A DNA stretch of 27,717 nucleotides from DAONDQ01 sp035402645. Lineage in GTDB: Bacteria > Cloacimonadota > Cloacimonadia > Cloacimonadales > DAONDQ01. Below the pieces are notes generated by a model. It did no database searches and was not told the DNA's origin. It was given only the letters and a program-made list of their open reading frames with translations. Within the stretch, counting starts at the first letter, position 1. The number at the start of each line of letters is the position of its first letter. The stretch spans positions 1 to 27,717 of the forward strand of contig DAONDQ010000025.1 in NCBI GenBank assembly GCA_035402645.1, in the 5' to 3' direction. This document shows positions 8,387 through 15,578 of this stretch, in pieces. The translations under genes were made by a program, and so were the position numbers.

Positions 8387-8830
8387 ATGGCGAAGGTAAA
8401 TGAATCTGCATTACAAAGTGAAGTAATGTCCTATTTTGGGCGTTATCAGTACGCCTATCTCTCAACTTGTGATAAAAATCAGCCACGGGTTCGTCCCGTG
8501 GCTCTCTTCTATGTAGAAGATCGCTTCTGGGTTGTCACTTTCAGTGGTGATGCAAAAGTCTCACAAATTCGAAGCAACCGGAATATCGAGATTTGTCTCC
8601 CCATCCGTGAAGCAGGAGATACTGGTTATATTAGGGCAACAGGAACAGCCCACATCGATAATGACAGTTATAATAAACGGGAAGCATCCGAATTCTGCTA
8701 CTTCTTTGAAGAGTATTTTTCAGGCGTCGATGATCCTGACTTTACACTTCTGGCTCTTCAGCTTGATGAATTTGAATACATGCGACCCGGTGAATCCTTC
8801 AGTCAGAAATTCACTTTAAGAAAATACTGA
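8387..8830 (+). CDS. Pyridoxamine 5'-phosphate oxidase-fold flavoprotein
   Basis: This 147-residue protein has the split-barrel FMN-binding fold of the PPOX family. The N-terminal strands YAYLSTCDKNQPRVRPVALFY and RFWVVTFSGDAKVSQIRSN, at about residues 19-65, are the family hallmarks and contain the usual FMN phosphate and isoalloxazine contacts. It is a short single-domain member, so a general flavin reductase-like or haem/FMN-binding role is more likely than true PdxH activity, which needs a longer C-terminus. AAAGGAG precedes the ATG. The 68-residue gene follows after 7 b. Confidence 0.85.
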   Translation: MAKVNESALQSEVMSYFGRYQYAYLSTCDKNQPRVRPVALFYVEDRFWVVTFSGDAKVSQIRSNRNIEICLPIREAGDTGYIRATGTAHIDNDSYNKREASEFCYFFEEYFSGVDDPDFTLLALQLDEFEYMRPGESFSQKFTLRKY

Positions 8831-8837
8831 GGTAATC

Positions 8838-9044
8838 ATGAGCGTTATTTTTTCTTATCAGGAAAGTCACACAGGCAAGATTCACACAGTCATTCCCAAG
8901 ATCAGGGAAATCTCAAAAGCCATGGGAAATGTCATAATCACCTTCGATAATGGTGATAGAAAAACGCTTGATGTTGAAGATGCAGATGCCCTGATCGACC
9001 ATTTATTAACGGAATTAGAAGATTACTACAGCAAGAACAAATAA
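8838..9044 (+). CDS. Small protein of unknown function (68 aa)
   Basis: I do not recognise this protein. It is acidic, cytoplasmic by appearance and probably beta-rich at the start (VIFSYQES ... KIHTVIPKI) with a C-terminal helix (VEDADALIDHLLTELEDYY). GAGG just before the ATG, the 7 b spacing to the PPOX gene and good codon structure support it as a real gene. Its stop at 9042-9044 lies inside the likely true N-terminal coding stretch of ttcA, so the two genes may be translationally coupled or joined by a frameshift. Confidence 0.7.
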   Translation: MSVIFSYQESHTGKIHTVIPKIREISKAMGNVIITFDNGDRKTLDVEDADALIDHLLTELEDYYSKNK

Positions 9045-9093
9045 TTCGGATAAAATCAGGAATCTCATTCTTCAAGCCAATGAAAAATGGGAT

Positions 9094-9726
9094 ATGTTCT
9101 CCCCTGATGATGTTCTTCTTATCGGCATCTCAGGTGGAAAGGACAGTTTGGCATTACTTTCTCTGTTAAACCAAATTCATTCTCACGTTCAATCGATTCA
9201 TATTCCATTTCGGAAAGATGAATCAACGCAATTTCATGATTACTGTAATGGCTTGGCGAAATTTCATGTAGCTGAGACAGATATTGAATCACAATTGCAT
9301 GATTATAAAAAGAAACCCTGTTATTACTGCTCAAGACTCAGACGTAAGTATATCCTGGAATATGCCCAGGAAAACGGTATCAGCAAAATCGTCTTTGCAC
9401 ACCACCGTGATGATGTGGTTGAGACCTTCCTTATGAACATGCTGTACCAGGATGAAATCAGTACCATGATGCCAAAGCAGGTTTTATTCGGTGGAAAATT
9501 CGAGATCATCCGCCCTTTCTTCATGGTTCCTGAATACTTGATCCAGAAATATGCAGTAGAACAGAATCTTCCGGTTGCTAAGAATCCTTGCGCATTCACG
9601 AATGACACGAAGAGAGAGAGTGTAAGAGAATTACTAAAGCACATGCAAAAACAGAATCAAAGCAGGGATATTCGAGAGCACATCTTCAAATCGATTTTAC
9701 ATATCAATCCCGAATTCATGCCATAA
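9094..9726 (+). CDS. ttcA: tRNA 2-thiocytidine biosynthesis protein TtcA-like (start uncertain)
   Basis: This PP-loop ATPase would thiolate cytidine 32 of tRNA. From the first ATG it has 210 residues: the SGGKDS loop at 13-18, the CYYCSRLRR block (C76, C79), FAHHRDDVVETFLMNM at 101-116 and C166 in NPCAFTND. C76, C79 and C166 are candidate ligands for the 4Fe-4S cluster; the second Cys of the usual PCxxC is missing. The start is a problem. The ATG at 9094 has no good ribosome site, and the frame upstream to 9019 encodes SDKIRNLILQANEKWD, which aligns well with the N-terminal helix of E. coli TtcA as I recall it. No ATG, GTG, TTG or CTG exists in that upstream stretch. Confidence 0.85.
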   Translation: MFSPDDVLLIGISGGKDSLALLSLLNQIHSHVQSIHIPFRKDESTQFHDYCNGLAKFHVAETDIESQLHDYKKKPCYYCSRLRRKYILEYAQENGISKIVFAHHRDDVVETFLMNMLYQDEISTMMPKQVLFGGKFEIIRPFFMVPEYLIQKYAVEQNLPVAKNPCAFTNDTKRESVRELLKHMQKQNQSRDIREHIFKSILHINPEFMP

Positions 9727-9764
9727 AAAAAGCAGACCGTTACCATAACAGCAACAGTCTGCTT
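9725..9764 (-). terminator. Rho-independent terminator of the FadL gene
   Basis: AAGCAGAC at 9730-9737 pairs with GTCTGCTT at 9757-9764, and three further pairs form after one mismatch. On the minus strand the stem is followed by a run of T (the A run at 9725-9731). It lies between the convergent ttcA and FadL genes and is oriented for FadL. Confidence 0.82.
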
Positions 9765-9779
9765 CTCCTTGAAAATCAA

Positions 9780-11195
9780 TTAAAAGTGATATGTCAGTCC
9801 AAAGTTCCCAGCAACCAGTGATGTATTGTATGTTCCCATCATATTATCTGCAGCCTGGGTTTTGATAGTACGTTCCTTGAAACTGATGTATTCACCATTC
9901 AAATCAAGACCGAATTTTCCGAACTTAAAGCCGAAACCTACATTACCGCTCAACTTTTGGCTGATATCAGGCCAGGTTGGGCTGAGAGACTTGTTTGGTA
10001 TCGGTGAAAGGTCATACCAGAACCCGAGACGAACTGCGACTGGATTGAATTGGTACTGAGTACCCAAACTGAAACGATAAGTATCCATCCATTTGGTTTC
10101 AAGGGCTCTTTCATTAATCACGACCGTGCCGGTTGCAGTATGAATTTCAGCAGCAGGTTCCATCTTGATCTTGACTTCGCTAAGAACAGTCCACCATGTA
10201 TAGGCAAAATCACCATTGATCGTCCATCTGTCATTAGCCTTTAAGGAAAGACCCAAACCAACATCACCGGGAAGATTCATGGTTGCTTTTGCATCTGTTG
10301 TATCACCAACAACCGCACCCGGGATCTGGTCACTGAAATGAGGATAATGCACTGGGTCCAAGGCATGCATTGTCTGATAAACGACAACATTATTCAACCA
10401 TGTCCTGATCTTTGCATCACCGGAGATCTGGACTGAAGACGGCAATTTGCCTGCAAAACCGATACTGAGAATGGGATTAGGTTTCCACATTACACCAACA
10501 TTACCGCCAACACCCCAGCCAGTACCTTTGAGATACATCGTGGTTGGAGCATAATAACTTGCGTTTGTATCAGGAATCAGCTTGGCAATTGTAATCATAC
10601 CGTAATTTACGCTCACTCCCGCACCGACGGCAACTTTATCGGAAACCTGGTAAGCAATTGTCGGATGAATGTCGACGACACCAATGGAACTTTCCATTTC
10701 ATTCTTCGGGAAACCGGAAGCCCATTTCAAAGTTCTCAAAGTATCATTGTACATCATGGCTGTGGGTAATGAGAAAGCATCCCATGTTGCACCCAATCCA
10801 TAAGGAACATAAACACCAATTCCATATTTCAGGGGATTCTGATTCGCGTGAATGGCAAAAAGATTTGGAAACATCCAATTCTTCTTCTCTGCAGTTATTT
10901 TCTTATTGAGTTGAAATCCGGGGAGACCAAAACCAGGTACCAAGGTGCCTGTACTTGTAAAATCCATTGTTGGAGTGATCATTGCACCAGCAACCGTAAT
11001 ACTGCTTTGGTCCATTGAAGCCAAACCGGCAGGATTCCAGTACATGGAAGAAGGATCATCAGCCATTCCGCGGAATGCTCCGCCAAGACCGATCGCTTTT
11101 GAACCAATCCCTGAAAGGGCAAAACCGCCGGCAAATAATGCCGAAGATAAGGCAAACATCATTAACAGAAAAATAAATAGTGCTTTTTTGTTCAT
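9780..11195 (-). CDS. FadL/OmpP1/TodX-type outer-membrane transporter
   Basis: This 471-residue outer-membrane beta-barrel belongs to the FadL/OmpP1 family, which takes up long-chain fatty acids and other hydrophobic compounds. A signal peptide covers about residues 1-22 (ending LFAGG). The mature start carries the FadL signature of a glycine-rich segment followed by DPSSMYWNPAGLA. The C-terminus ends in a strand with terminal Phe (GLTYHF), the usual barrel-assembly signal. The ATG at 11195 is chosen because GGAGG lies just before it; the frame extends 9 codons further without a ribosome site. A hairpin terminator follows. The gene is monocistronic, with about 200 b upstream. Confidence 0.92.
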   Translation of the reverse strand: MNKKALFIFLLMMFALSSALFAGGFALSGIGSKAIGLGGAFRGMADDPSSMYWNPAGLASMDQSSITVAGAMITPTMDFTSTGTLVPGFGLPGFQLNKKITAEKKNWMFPNLFAIHANQNPLKYGIGVYVPYGLGATWDAFSLPTAMMYNDTLRTLKWASGFPKNEMESSIGVVDIHPTIAYQVSDKVAVGAGVSVNYGMITIAKLIPDTNASYYAPTTMYLKGTGWGVGGNVGVMWKPNPILSIGFAGKLPSSVQISGDAKIRTWLNNVVVYQTMHALDPVHYPHFSDQIPGAVVGDTTDAKATMNLPGDVGLGLSLKANDRWTINGDFAYTWWTVLSEVKIKMEPAAEIHTATGTVVINERALETKWMDTYRFSLGTQYQFNPVAVRLGFWYDLSPIPNKSLSPTWPDISQKLSGNVGFGFKFGKFGLDLNGEYISFKERTIKTQAADNMMGTYNTSLVAGNFGLTYHF

Positions 11196-11395
11196 AATTC
11201 CTCCAAGAGTAGATGTGGACAATAATTCGTATAGTATGTATTAATTTGTCTTAACGGATAATGATTCCGTCAATCTATTTTTTTGAATTGACACTGATCT
11301 AAATGCGGCCTATAGTTTTAACTATTCATATAATAATAAGTTAGCATAATGAATATTACTCATGTGCTTTGAACGTTATTCAAATCGCAGTGTAT

Positions 11396-12697
11396 TCAGG
11401 AAAGAAACATTTCCAGGGATTTGATAGACCGCTCAGAGAATAATTGCTTCTTCAGGGGTTTATTCTTCCCCGCCATTTCAATACCTGGTAAAATCCCATA
11501 ATTGGCATTCATCGGCTGGAATACTTGCTCTCCTGCAAAAACCAAATGACGCCACAGCTGTCCGCTTATCGTTTCTTCGGGGAGCATTGGTAATCCGGCA
11601 TCAAGGATTTTTGCCACCAGCAAGCCGCTTAATATCGATTCAACATATCCTTCAACACCCGCCAATTGACCCGCAATATAAACTCCTGGTTTTTTACTCA
11701 GTGACATATCCTGATTCATGATCTCCGGTCCGTTCAGATAGGTATTTCTGTGAATGGATCCATAACGGAGGAATTCAGCATTTTCAAATCCCGGGAGCAT
11801 GCGAAATACCTGTTTCTGCTCTCCATATTTCATCATGGTTTGACATCCAACCAGGTTATATGCTGTTTTATCCTGGTTCTCAGTCCTCAACTGTAAAATG
11901 GCATAGGCTCTTTTTCCGGTTCGTGGATCCTCGAGACCTACCGGACGCATTACACCAAACCGCAAAGAATGCTCTCCCCTCCTGGCTATTTCCTCAATGG
12001 GCATGCAATTCTCGTAGAATTTGTATTCAAGGTTGTGAAAAAACTGATTCTCAAATTCCTTCGCCTCATGTTTTTCAGCATCTTTCAACGCTTGTACGAA
12101 TTCATAGTATTCTTCTTTATTCAAAGGACAATTCAAGTAATCTGCTTCTCCCTTGTCATATCGTGTCTTGGAAAACAGGATATCCATATTCAGTGAATCA
12201 GCACTGACGATCGGTGCAATCGCATCAAAGAAATAGAGATGGTTTTCCCCTATGATTTCCTGTAATGATCGTACCAGTCCATCTGATGTTAATGGACCCG
12301 TTGCAATGATCACAGGTGGTTCGGGGATTTCGATGAGTTCCTGCCTGATCACTTTTATATGAGGATGCTTGCCGATCCTGGATGTCACGTCTTTCGCAAA
12401 CTCTTCCCTATCGATTGCCAATGCATTCCCAGCCGGTACTGCATGTTCTTCCGCGATTTCAAGCAGTTTGGAGCCAAGTAATTTCATTTCTGCCTTCAAG
12501 AGACCGGACGATGTATCAATCAGTTTTGATTTGAATGAATTACTACACACCACTTCAGCGAGATTCCCCGTACTGTGGGCAGGTGTCATTTTCGTGGGAC
12601 GCATCTCATATAATGTGACTTCCCAATCCCTTTCTGCCAGGTATAATGCGGCTTCACAACCGGCTAAACCTCCACCGACGATCGTTATTTTCTTCAA
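11396..12697 (-). CDS. trmFO: Folate-dependent tRNA (uracil-54-C5) methyltransferase TrmFO
   Basis: This 433-residue FAD enzyme makes ribothymidine-54 in the T-loop of tRNA, using methylenetetrahydrofolate. The dinucleotide-binding motif VGGGLAG is at 7-13. The conserved EMRPTKMTPAHST and VVCSNSFKS blocks follow, with C51, and C231 in CMPIEEIARRG matches the second conserved Cys of the family. It starts with TTG at 12697: AAGGAG lies 6 b upstream, and the nearby ATG at 12702 is out of frame. The nearest genes are independent units. Confidence 0.95.
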   Translation of the reverse strand: MKKITIVGGGLAGCEAALYLAERDWEVTLYEMRPTKMTPAHSTGNLAEVVCSNSFKSKLIDTSSGLLKAEMKLLGSKLLEIAEEHAVPAGNALAIDREEFAKDVTSRIGKHPHIKVIRQELIEIPEPPVIIATGPLTSDGLVRSLQEIIGENHLYFFDAIAPIVSADSLNMDILFSKTRYDKGEADYLNCPLNKEEYYEFVQALKDAEKHEAKEFENQFFHNLEYKFYENCMPIEEIARRGEHSLRFGVMRPVGLEDPRTGKRAYAILQLRTENQDKTAYNLVGCQTMMKYGEQKQVFRMLPGFENAEFLRYGSIHRNTYLNGPEIMNQDMSLSKKPGVYIAGQLAGVEGYVESILSGLLVAKILDAGLPMLPEETISGQLWRHLVFAGEQVFQPMNANYGILPGIEMAGKNKPLKKQLFSERSIKSLEMFLS

Positions 12698-12796
12698 TGC
12701 ATGCTCCTTATTTCTTTCAATTTACATCATGCAAAATAGCCTGGCAGTCAAGCGTTTTTCGTATATTTGACTTTGCGACACACACTATCTTATTAT

Positions 12797-12865
12797 ATTC
12801 CAATCTCTTTCCAATGGGATACCAATCCCATTCCAATCTCTTTCCAATCCCTCGAGATTGGAATG
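12797..12865. repeat. Cluster of short direct and inverted repeats
   Basis: A 19 b sequence, ATTCCAATCTCTTTCCAAT, occurs exactly twice (12797-12815 and 12830-12848). CATTCCAATCTC at 12829-12840 is matched by its reverse complement GAGATTGGAATG at 12854-12865. ATGGGAT and ATCCCAT at 12814-12831 form a further small hairpin. The cluster lies upstream of trmFO and downstream of the mini-gene terminator. Confidence 0.8.
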
Positions 12866-12909
12866 AGATAGGTATTTGATTGGTTATGGATAAGTATTTG
12901 ATAAGAAAT

Positions 12910-12940
12910 AAAAAAGAGACACCATGGAAAGTGTCTCTTT
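12910..12940 (-). terminator. Rho-independent terminator of the 46-aa mini-gene
   Basis: AAAGAGACAC at 12913-12922 pairs perfectly with GTGTCTCTTT at 12931-12940 around an 8 b loop. Read on the minus strand it is followed by a T run (A run at 12910-12915). It lies 20 b after the stop of the mini-gene. Confidence 0.82.
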
Positions 12941-12960
12941 ATTCTTGCATTATTTATGAT

Positions 12961-13101
12961 TTATTTGATCATAACAAGTTTCTTGGTCTCTATGTGATTA
13001 ATAGTTTTGAATTGATAGAAATACATACCAGAGGCGCATTCCTGGGCAAATAGACAATTGGTCATTAATAGTATGAATAAAAAAATTGTGGTCTTTAACA
13101 T
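12961..13101 (-). CDS. 46-aa mini-protein: signal peptide joined to the end of a type IX-like sorting tail
   Basis: The frame encodes a signal peptide (residues 1-19, MLKTTIFLFILLMTNCLFA) and then QEC plus 24 residues (ASGMYFYQFKT ... KKLVMIK). Those 24 match the last 24 residues of the secreted protein at 3444-4340 at about 11 positions, including ASG, YF and the final V-I-K pattern. The passenger domain normally lying between these parts is absent. GGAGGAG lies just before the ATG, a possible promoter is at 13121-13150 and a clean terminator follows, so the unit looks transcribable. It is probably an internally deleted remnant of a larger secreted-protein gene. A functional tiny exported peptide is possible. 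Confidence 0.65.
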   Translation of the reverse strand: MLKTTIFLFILLMTNCLFAQECASGMYFYQFKTINHIETKKLVMIK

Positions 13102-13120
13102 TGCTCCTCCAATGATGACA

Positions 13121-13150
13121 TTTTTAGATTGAGATTTAGATTCATGTCAA
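13121..13150 (-). promoter_or_regulatory. Possible promoter of the mini-gene
   Basis: On the minus strand TTGACA (plus 13145-13150) is followed 18 b later by TAAAAA (plus 13121-13126), about 20 b before the mini-gene ATG. The -35 is consensus and the -10 is weak. Confidence 0.4.
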
Positions 13151-13212
13151 TAATAACTTTGACTTTTTACAGGATTCTATTATCATATTCAAAACTTATT
13201 TAGGATGTTGCA

Positions 13213-13776
13213 ATGAAATGCATGGACGTAATTCTTTCCCGCCAGAGTGTCAGGAGCTTTTCAGACGAACCTGTTCCTGAAGAGATCATTGACCAGATAT
13301 TGGAAGCAGGACGGTGGGCTCCCTCGACACAGAACAGGCAACCCTGGAGATTCATCGTTATTAAGGATCGTGAGATCATCAGGAAACTGGCTGTGAATAG
13401 CGGGTTCATCGGACTTGTGAACCACTTCATCAGGGATGCAGCTTTTGTCATTGTAGCCTGCGCTGAGCCGAAAGAAGATATGGTGCTGAATGGTCAGCCT
13501 TATTACCTTGTGGATACAGCCATCGCACTACAGCAGATGGTTCTTGCTGCTTGGAGCTTCGGTATTGGATCATGCTGGTTGGGTGCTTTTTCCGAAACCA
13601 GTGTAAAAGCATTTCTTGACATACCAGATTCTATTCGAGTAATCGCCATTACTCCTTTTGGGTACCCTAAAGACAGGAAATCATTGTATTCCAAGGCAGT
13701 AAGCAGTTTTGCCGGAAGCAGGAAAAGACGCCCGAAGGAAGATATATTTTACATTAATAAATGGAGAAAAAAATGA
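13213..13776 (+). CDS. Nitroreductase-family flavoprotein
   Basis: This 187-residue FMN enzyme of the nitroreductase superfamily would reduce nitro, quinone or flavin-type substrates with NAD(P)H. The N-terminal FMN phosphate motif RQSVRSF is at about 10-16, followed by WAPSTQNRQPWRF. The C-terminal FMN block contains IGSCWLGAFSE and ITPFGYPKD. The natural substrate cannot be deduced. The ATG at 13213 lacks a strong ribosome site; an in-frame ATG at 13222 is an alternative. Its stop overlaps the start of adenosine deaminase by 4 b (ATGA). Confidence 0.88.
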   Translation: MKCMDVILSRQSVRSFSDEPVPEEIIDQILEAGRWAPSTQNRQPWRFIVIKDREIIRKLAVNSGFIGLVNHFIRDAAFVIVACAEPKEDMVLNGQPYYLVDTAIALQQMVLAAWSFGIGSCWLGAFSETSVKAFLDIPDSIRVIAITPFGYPKDRKSLYSKAVSSFAGSRKRRPKEDIFYINKWRKK

Positions 13777-14864
13777 CACCTACAACAAAGACAAAACTAA
13801 GAAGAGAATTCATAGAAAAACTGCCCAAGGCAGATCTTCATGTGCATTTGGATGGTTCTGTAAGAATATCCACAATTCTTGATTTGGCAAAGAAATTCAA
13901 TGTGAAGCTTCCAGAGACAGACCCGAAGAAACTGACGAAACTCGTCTGCTGCTCAGATGCCTGCGAAAGCCTTGATGAATACCTGCGTGGTTTTCATATC
14001 GTGAATCTTGTTCTTCAGAATCGTGAAGGACTGTTCCGTGCAGCCTATGAACTTGCGGAAGATGCTGCCAAGGAAAACGTCAGATATATGGAAGTCCGGT
14101 ATTCACCGATCCTTCATACGAACCAGGGAATGAAGCTGACGGAGATCTCTGATGCCGTGATCGAAGGTCTGCGTGCTGCAGAACGTGTATTCAATATCAA
14201 GACCGGTGTGATCATATGCGGTATTCGCAATATGGATCCGGCTACTTCTATGAAACTTGCAGAATTGGCGATTGCTTACAAGAACCGTGGCGTCATTGGT
14301 TTTGACCTTGCCGGAGCCGAATACAATCACCCGGCAAAGGAACATCGTGAGGCCTTCGAACTTGCATTGAAGAATAACCTCAATATCACCATCCATGCCG
14401 GAGAGGCATACGGTCCGGACAGTATTCATCAGGCATTGCATTATTGCGGTACTCATCGTCTCGGTCATGGTACAAGACTTGTTGAAGACGGGGATTTGTT
14501 GAATTACGTGAACGACCACCGCATTCCAATGGAAATCTGCCTCAAGAGTAATTTTCATACAAAGGCTGTACCATCAATCCAGATGCATCCTGTTGACTTC
14601 TACCTGGATTATGGCTTAAGAGTCACCCTGAATACAGATAATCGCACTGTATCCAATACAACCGTAACGGACGAATATATGCTGGCAATCGACTTGCTGG
14701 GTTTGAATTATAGAGATATCAAGGGAATCATCATCAACGGTTTCAAGAGCGGATTTGTCCCCTATAAGGAACGTATCGCCATCCTTGAAGCAGCCCTTGC
14801 TGAAATGGAAAAACTCGAAGAAGAGGAATTCAAGGCTCAGACGAGGATTTTAGAGAAGATTTAA
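13773..14864 (+). CDS. add: Adenosine deaminase
   Basis: This 363-residue amidohydrolase-fold enzyme converts adenosine to inosine in purine salvage. The zinc and catalytic residues are in place: HVHLDGS (H23, H25), HAGEAYG (H208, E211), RLGHGTRL (H232) and LNTDN (D289). The NTDNRTVSNTT segment is of the bacterial type. The ATG at 13773 overlaps the nitroreductase stop (ATGA) and has GGAG 6 b upstream; the in-frame ATG at 13761 lies inside that ribosome site and is rejected. An adenine or 6-aminodeoxyfutalosine deaminase is less likely given the strong match around the NTDN motif. Confidence 0.93.
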   Translation: MTPTTKTKLRREFIEKLPKADLHVHLDGSVRISTILDLAKKFNVKLPETDPKKLTKLVCCSDACESLDEYLRGFHIVNLVLQNREGLFRAAYELAEDAAKENVRYMEVRYSPILHTNQGMKLTEISDAVIEGLRAAERVFNIKTGVIICGIRNMDPATSMKLAELAIAYKNRGVIGFDLAGAEYNHPAKEHREAFELALKNNLNITIHAGEAYGPDSIHQALHYCGTHRLGHGTRLVEDGDLLNYVNDHRIPMEICLKSNFHTKAVPSIQMHPVDFYLDYGLRVTLNTDNRTVSNTTVTDEYMLAIDLLGLNYRDIKGIIINGFKSGFVPYKERIAILEAALAEMEKLEEEEFKAQTRILEKI

Positions 14865-14872
14865 ATCTTCTC
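14853..14872. repeat. 20 b perfect palindrome across the add stop codon
   Basis: GAGAAGATTT is followed immediately by its reverse complement AAATCTTCTC. The palindrome contains the last codons and the TAA of add. It may act in mRNA 3' end formation, but there is no T-tract. Confidence 0.6.
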
Positions 14873-14936
14873 CAATTAAGAATTAAAAGTTAAAAATTAA
14901 AAATTAGAAGAATCTGAAAAGTAAATAACAAAAAAG

Positions 14937-14962
14937 AAAGGGTCTTCACTATAAGACCCTTT
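14937..14962. terminator. Hairpin terminator between convergent genes
   Basis: AAAGGGTCTT at 14937-14946 pairs perfectly with AAGACCCTTT at 14953-14962 around a CACTAT loop. A/T-rich flanks on both sides make it a bidirectional candidate between add (+) and the kce operon (-). Confidence 0.75.
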
Positions 14963-14986
14963 TGTATTGTTCAAAAGAACTTTGAA

Positions 14987-15069
14987 TTATCTGAAATCAA
15001 ATTCCAGCCTTATTCCTATTACAGTAATTCGTTTTTCTAAAAACTCCCTTCTGTAATTTTTAATTCTTA
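14987..15069 (-). pseudogene. Possible orphan C-terminal end of an outer-membrane beta-barrel gene
   Basis: On the minus strand an open stretch without a start codon encodes VRIKNYRREFLEKR and then ITVIGIRLEFDFR before a TAA at 14989. The alternating pattern and the GIR are like the last strand of the barrel gene just upstream (AAVGIRVWPFK). It lies in another frame beyond that gene's stop, so it may be the displaced tail of a duplicated or disrupted barrel gene. Chance is possible because only about 28 codons are involved. Confidence 0.3.
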
Positions 15070-15086
15070 CTTTTTAACTTTTAATT

Positions 15087-15566
15087 TTACTTGAACGGCC
15101 AAACCCTGATTCCAACGGCTGCTCTAAAGTCTCCACGGGATTCAGGTTGGAATTGCATCATTGGTACGAATTCCAGGAACATATCCAGAGGAATTCCTTT
15201 GAATAATAGATCAAATCCAATGGGCGTACGAAGTTTTACAGTATTGGCATGCCCGGAAAAGTCATTACTTGTTGCATGAGTATCAGATCGAAAACCTAAC
15301 CCAAGATAAGCAACAAGCCTTCCCATAGAACCATCATCAATAGGATTTGTATGCCAAAGATAATCTGCAGTGATTATGGTATTGTGACTGCCGTTTTCGC
15401 TTGTCCATGCTGCGGACATTGCAATAGCTGTTTTATCATCTATCCAACCTTTCGCGCATATGCCTGATGGTTCAGAGTATGAGATTCCAACCCCGAGCTT
15501 TGAGTCCTGGCTCCATAACAAACTACAGACAACAACCAGTATCAGAATGAGAACTATCTTTGTCAT
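15087..15566 (-). CDS. Small outer-membrane beta-barrel protein (BAPKO_0422/DUF3996-like)
   Basis: This 159-residue protein has a signal peptide (residues 1 to about 19, ending LLWSQ) and a short barrel-like body. The pattern is that of the small barrel family seen in spirochaetes and Cloacimonadota-like genomes: GVGISYSEPSGICAKGWI near the start, ADYLWHT and GRLVAYLGLGFR in the middle, then TPIGFDLLFKGIPLDMFLEFVPM and a final AAVGIRVWPFK. The function is unknown; surface exposure or passive transport is plausible. It is the last gene of the hslO-kce operon, 12 b after kce, with AAAGGAAGAG before its ATG. Confidence 0.78.
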   Translation of the reverse strand: MTKIVLILILVVVCSLLWSQDSKLGVGISYSEPSGICAKGWIDDKTAIAMSAAWTSENGSHNTIITADYLWHTNPIDDGSMGRLVAYLGLGFRSDTHATSNDFSGHANTVKLRTPIGFDLLFKGIPLDMFLEFVPMMQFQPESRGDFRAAVGIRVWPFK

Positions 15567-15578
15567 AATGCTCTTCCT

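Larger units (their letters stand above)
14881..15086. repeat. 16 b AT-rich inverted repeat pair bracketing the add/beta-barrel junction
   Basis: AATTAAAAGTTAAAAA at 14881-14896 is exactly the reverse complement of TTTTTAACTTTTAATT at 15071-15086. Both lie in longer runs of ATTAAGAATTAAAA-like sequence. The stop codon of the beta-barrel gene touches the right copy. A related run of TTCTTAATTCTTAA lies at about 26988-27009. Confidence 0.55.

Noticed and set aside
12797..12865. CRISPR-like repeat
   Set aside because: There are only two direct copies with a spacer of 14 b, and no cas genes in the window.
14103..14558. 151-codon minus-strand frame opposite adenosine deaminase
   Set aside because: It lies across conserved zinc-site blocks on the other strand; no ribosome site or domain.
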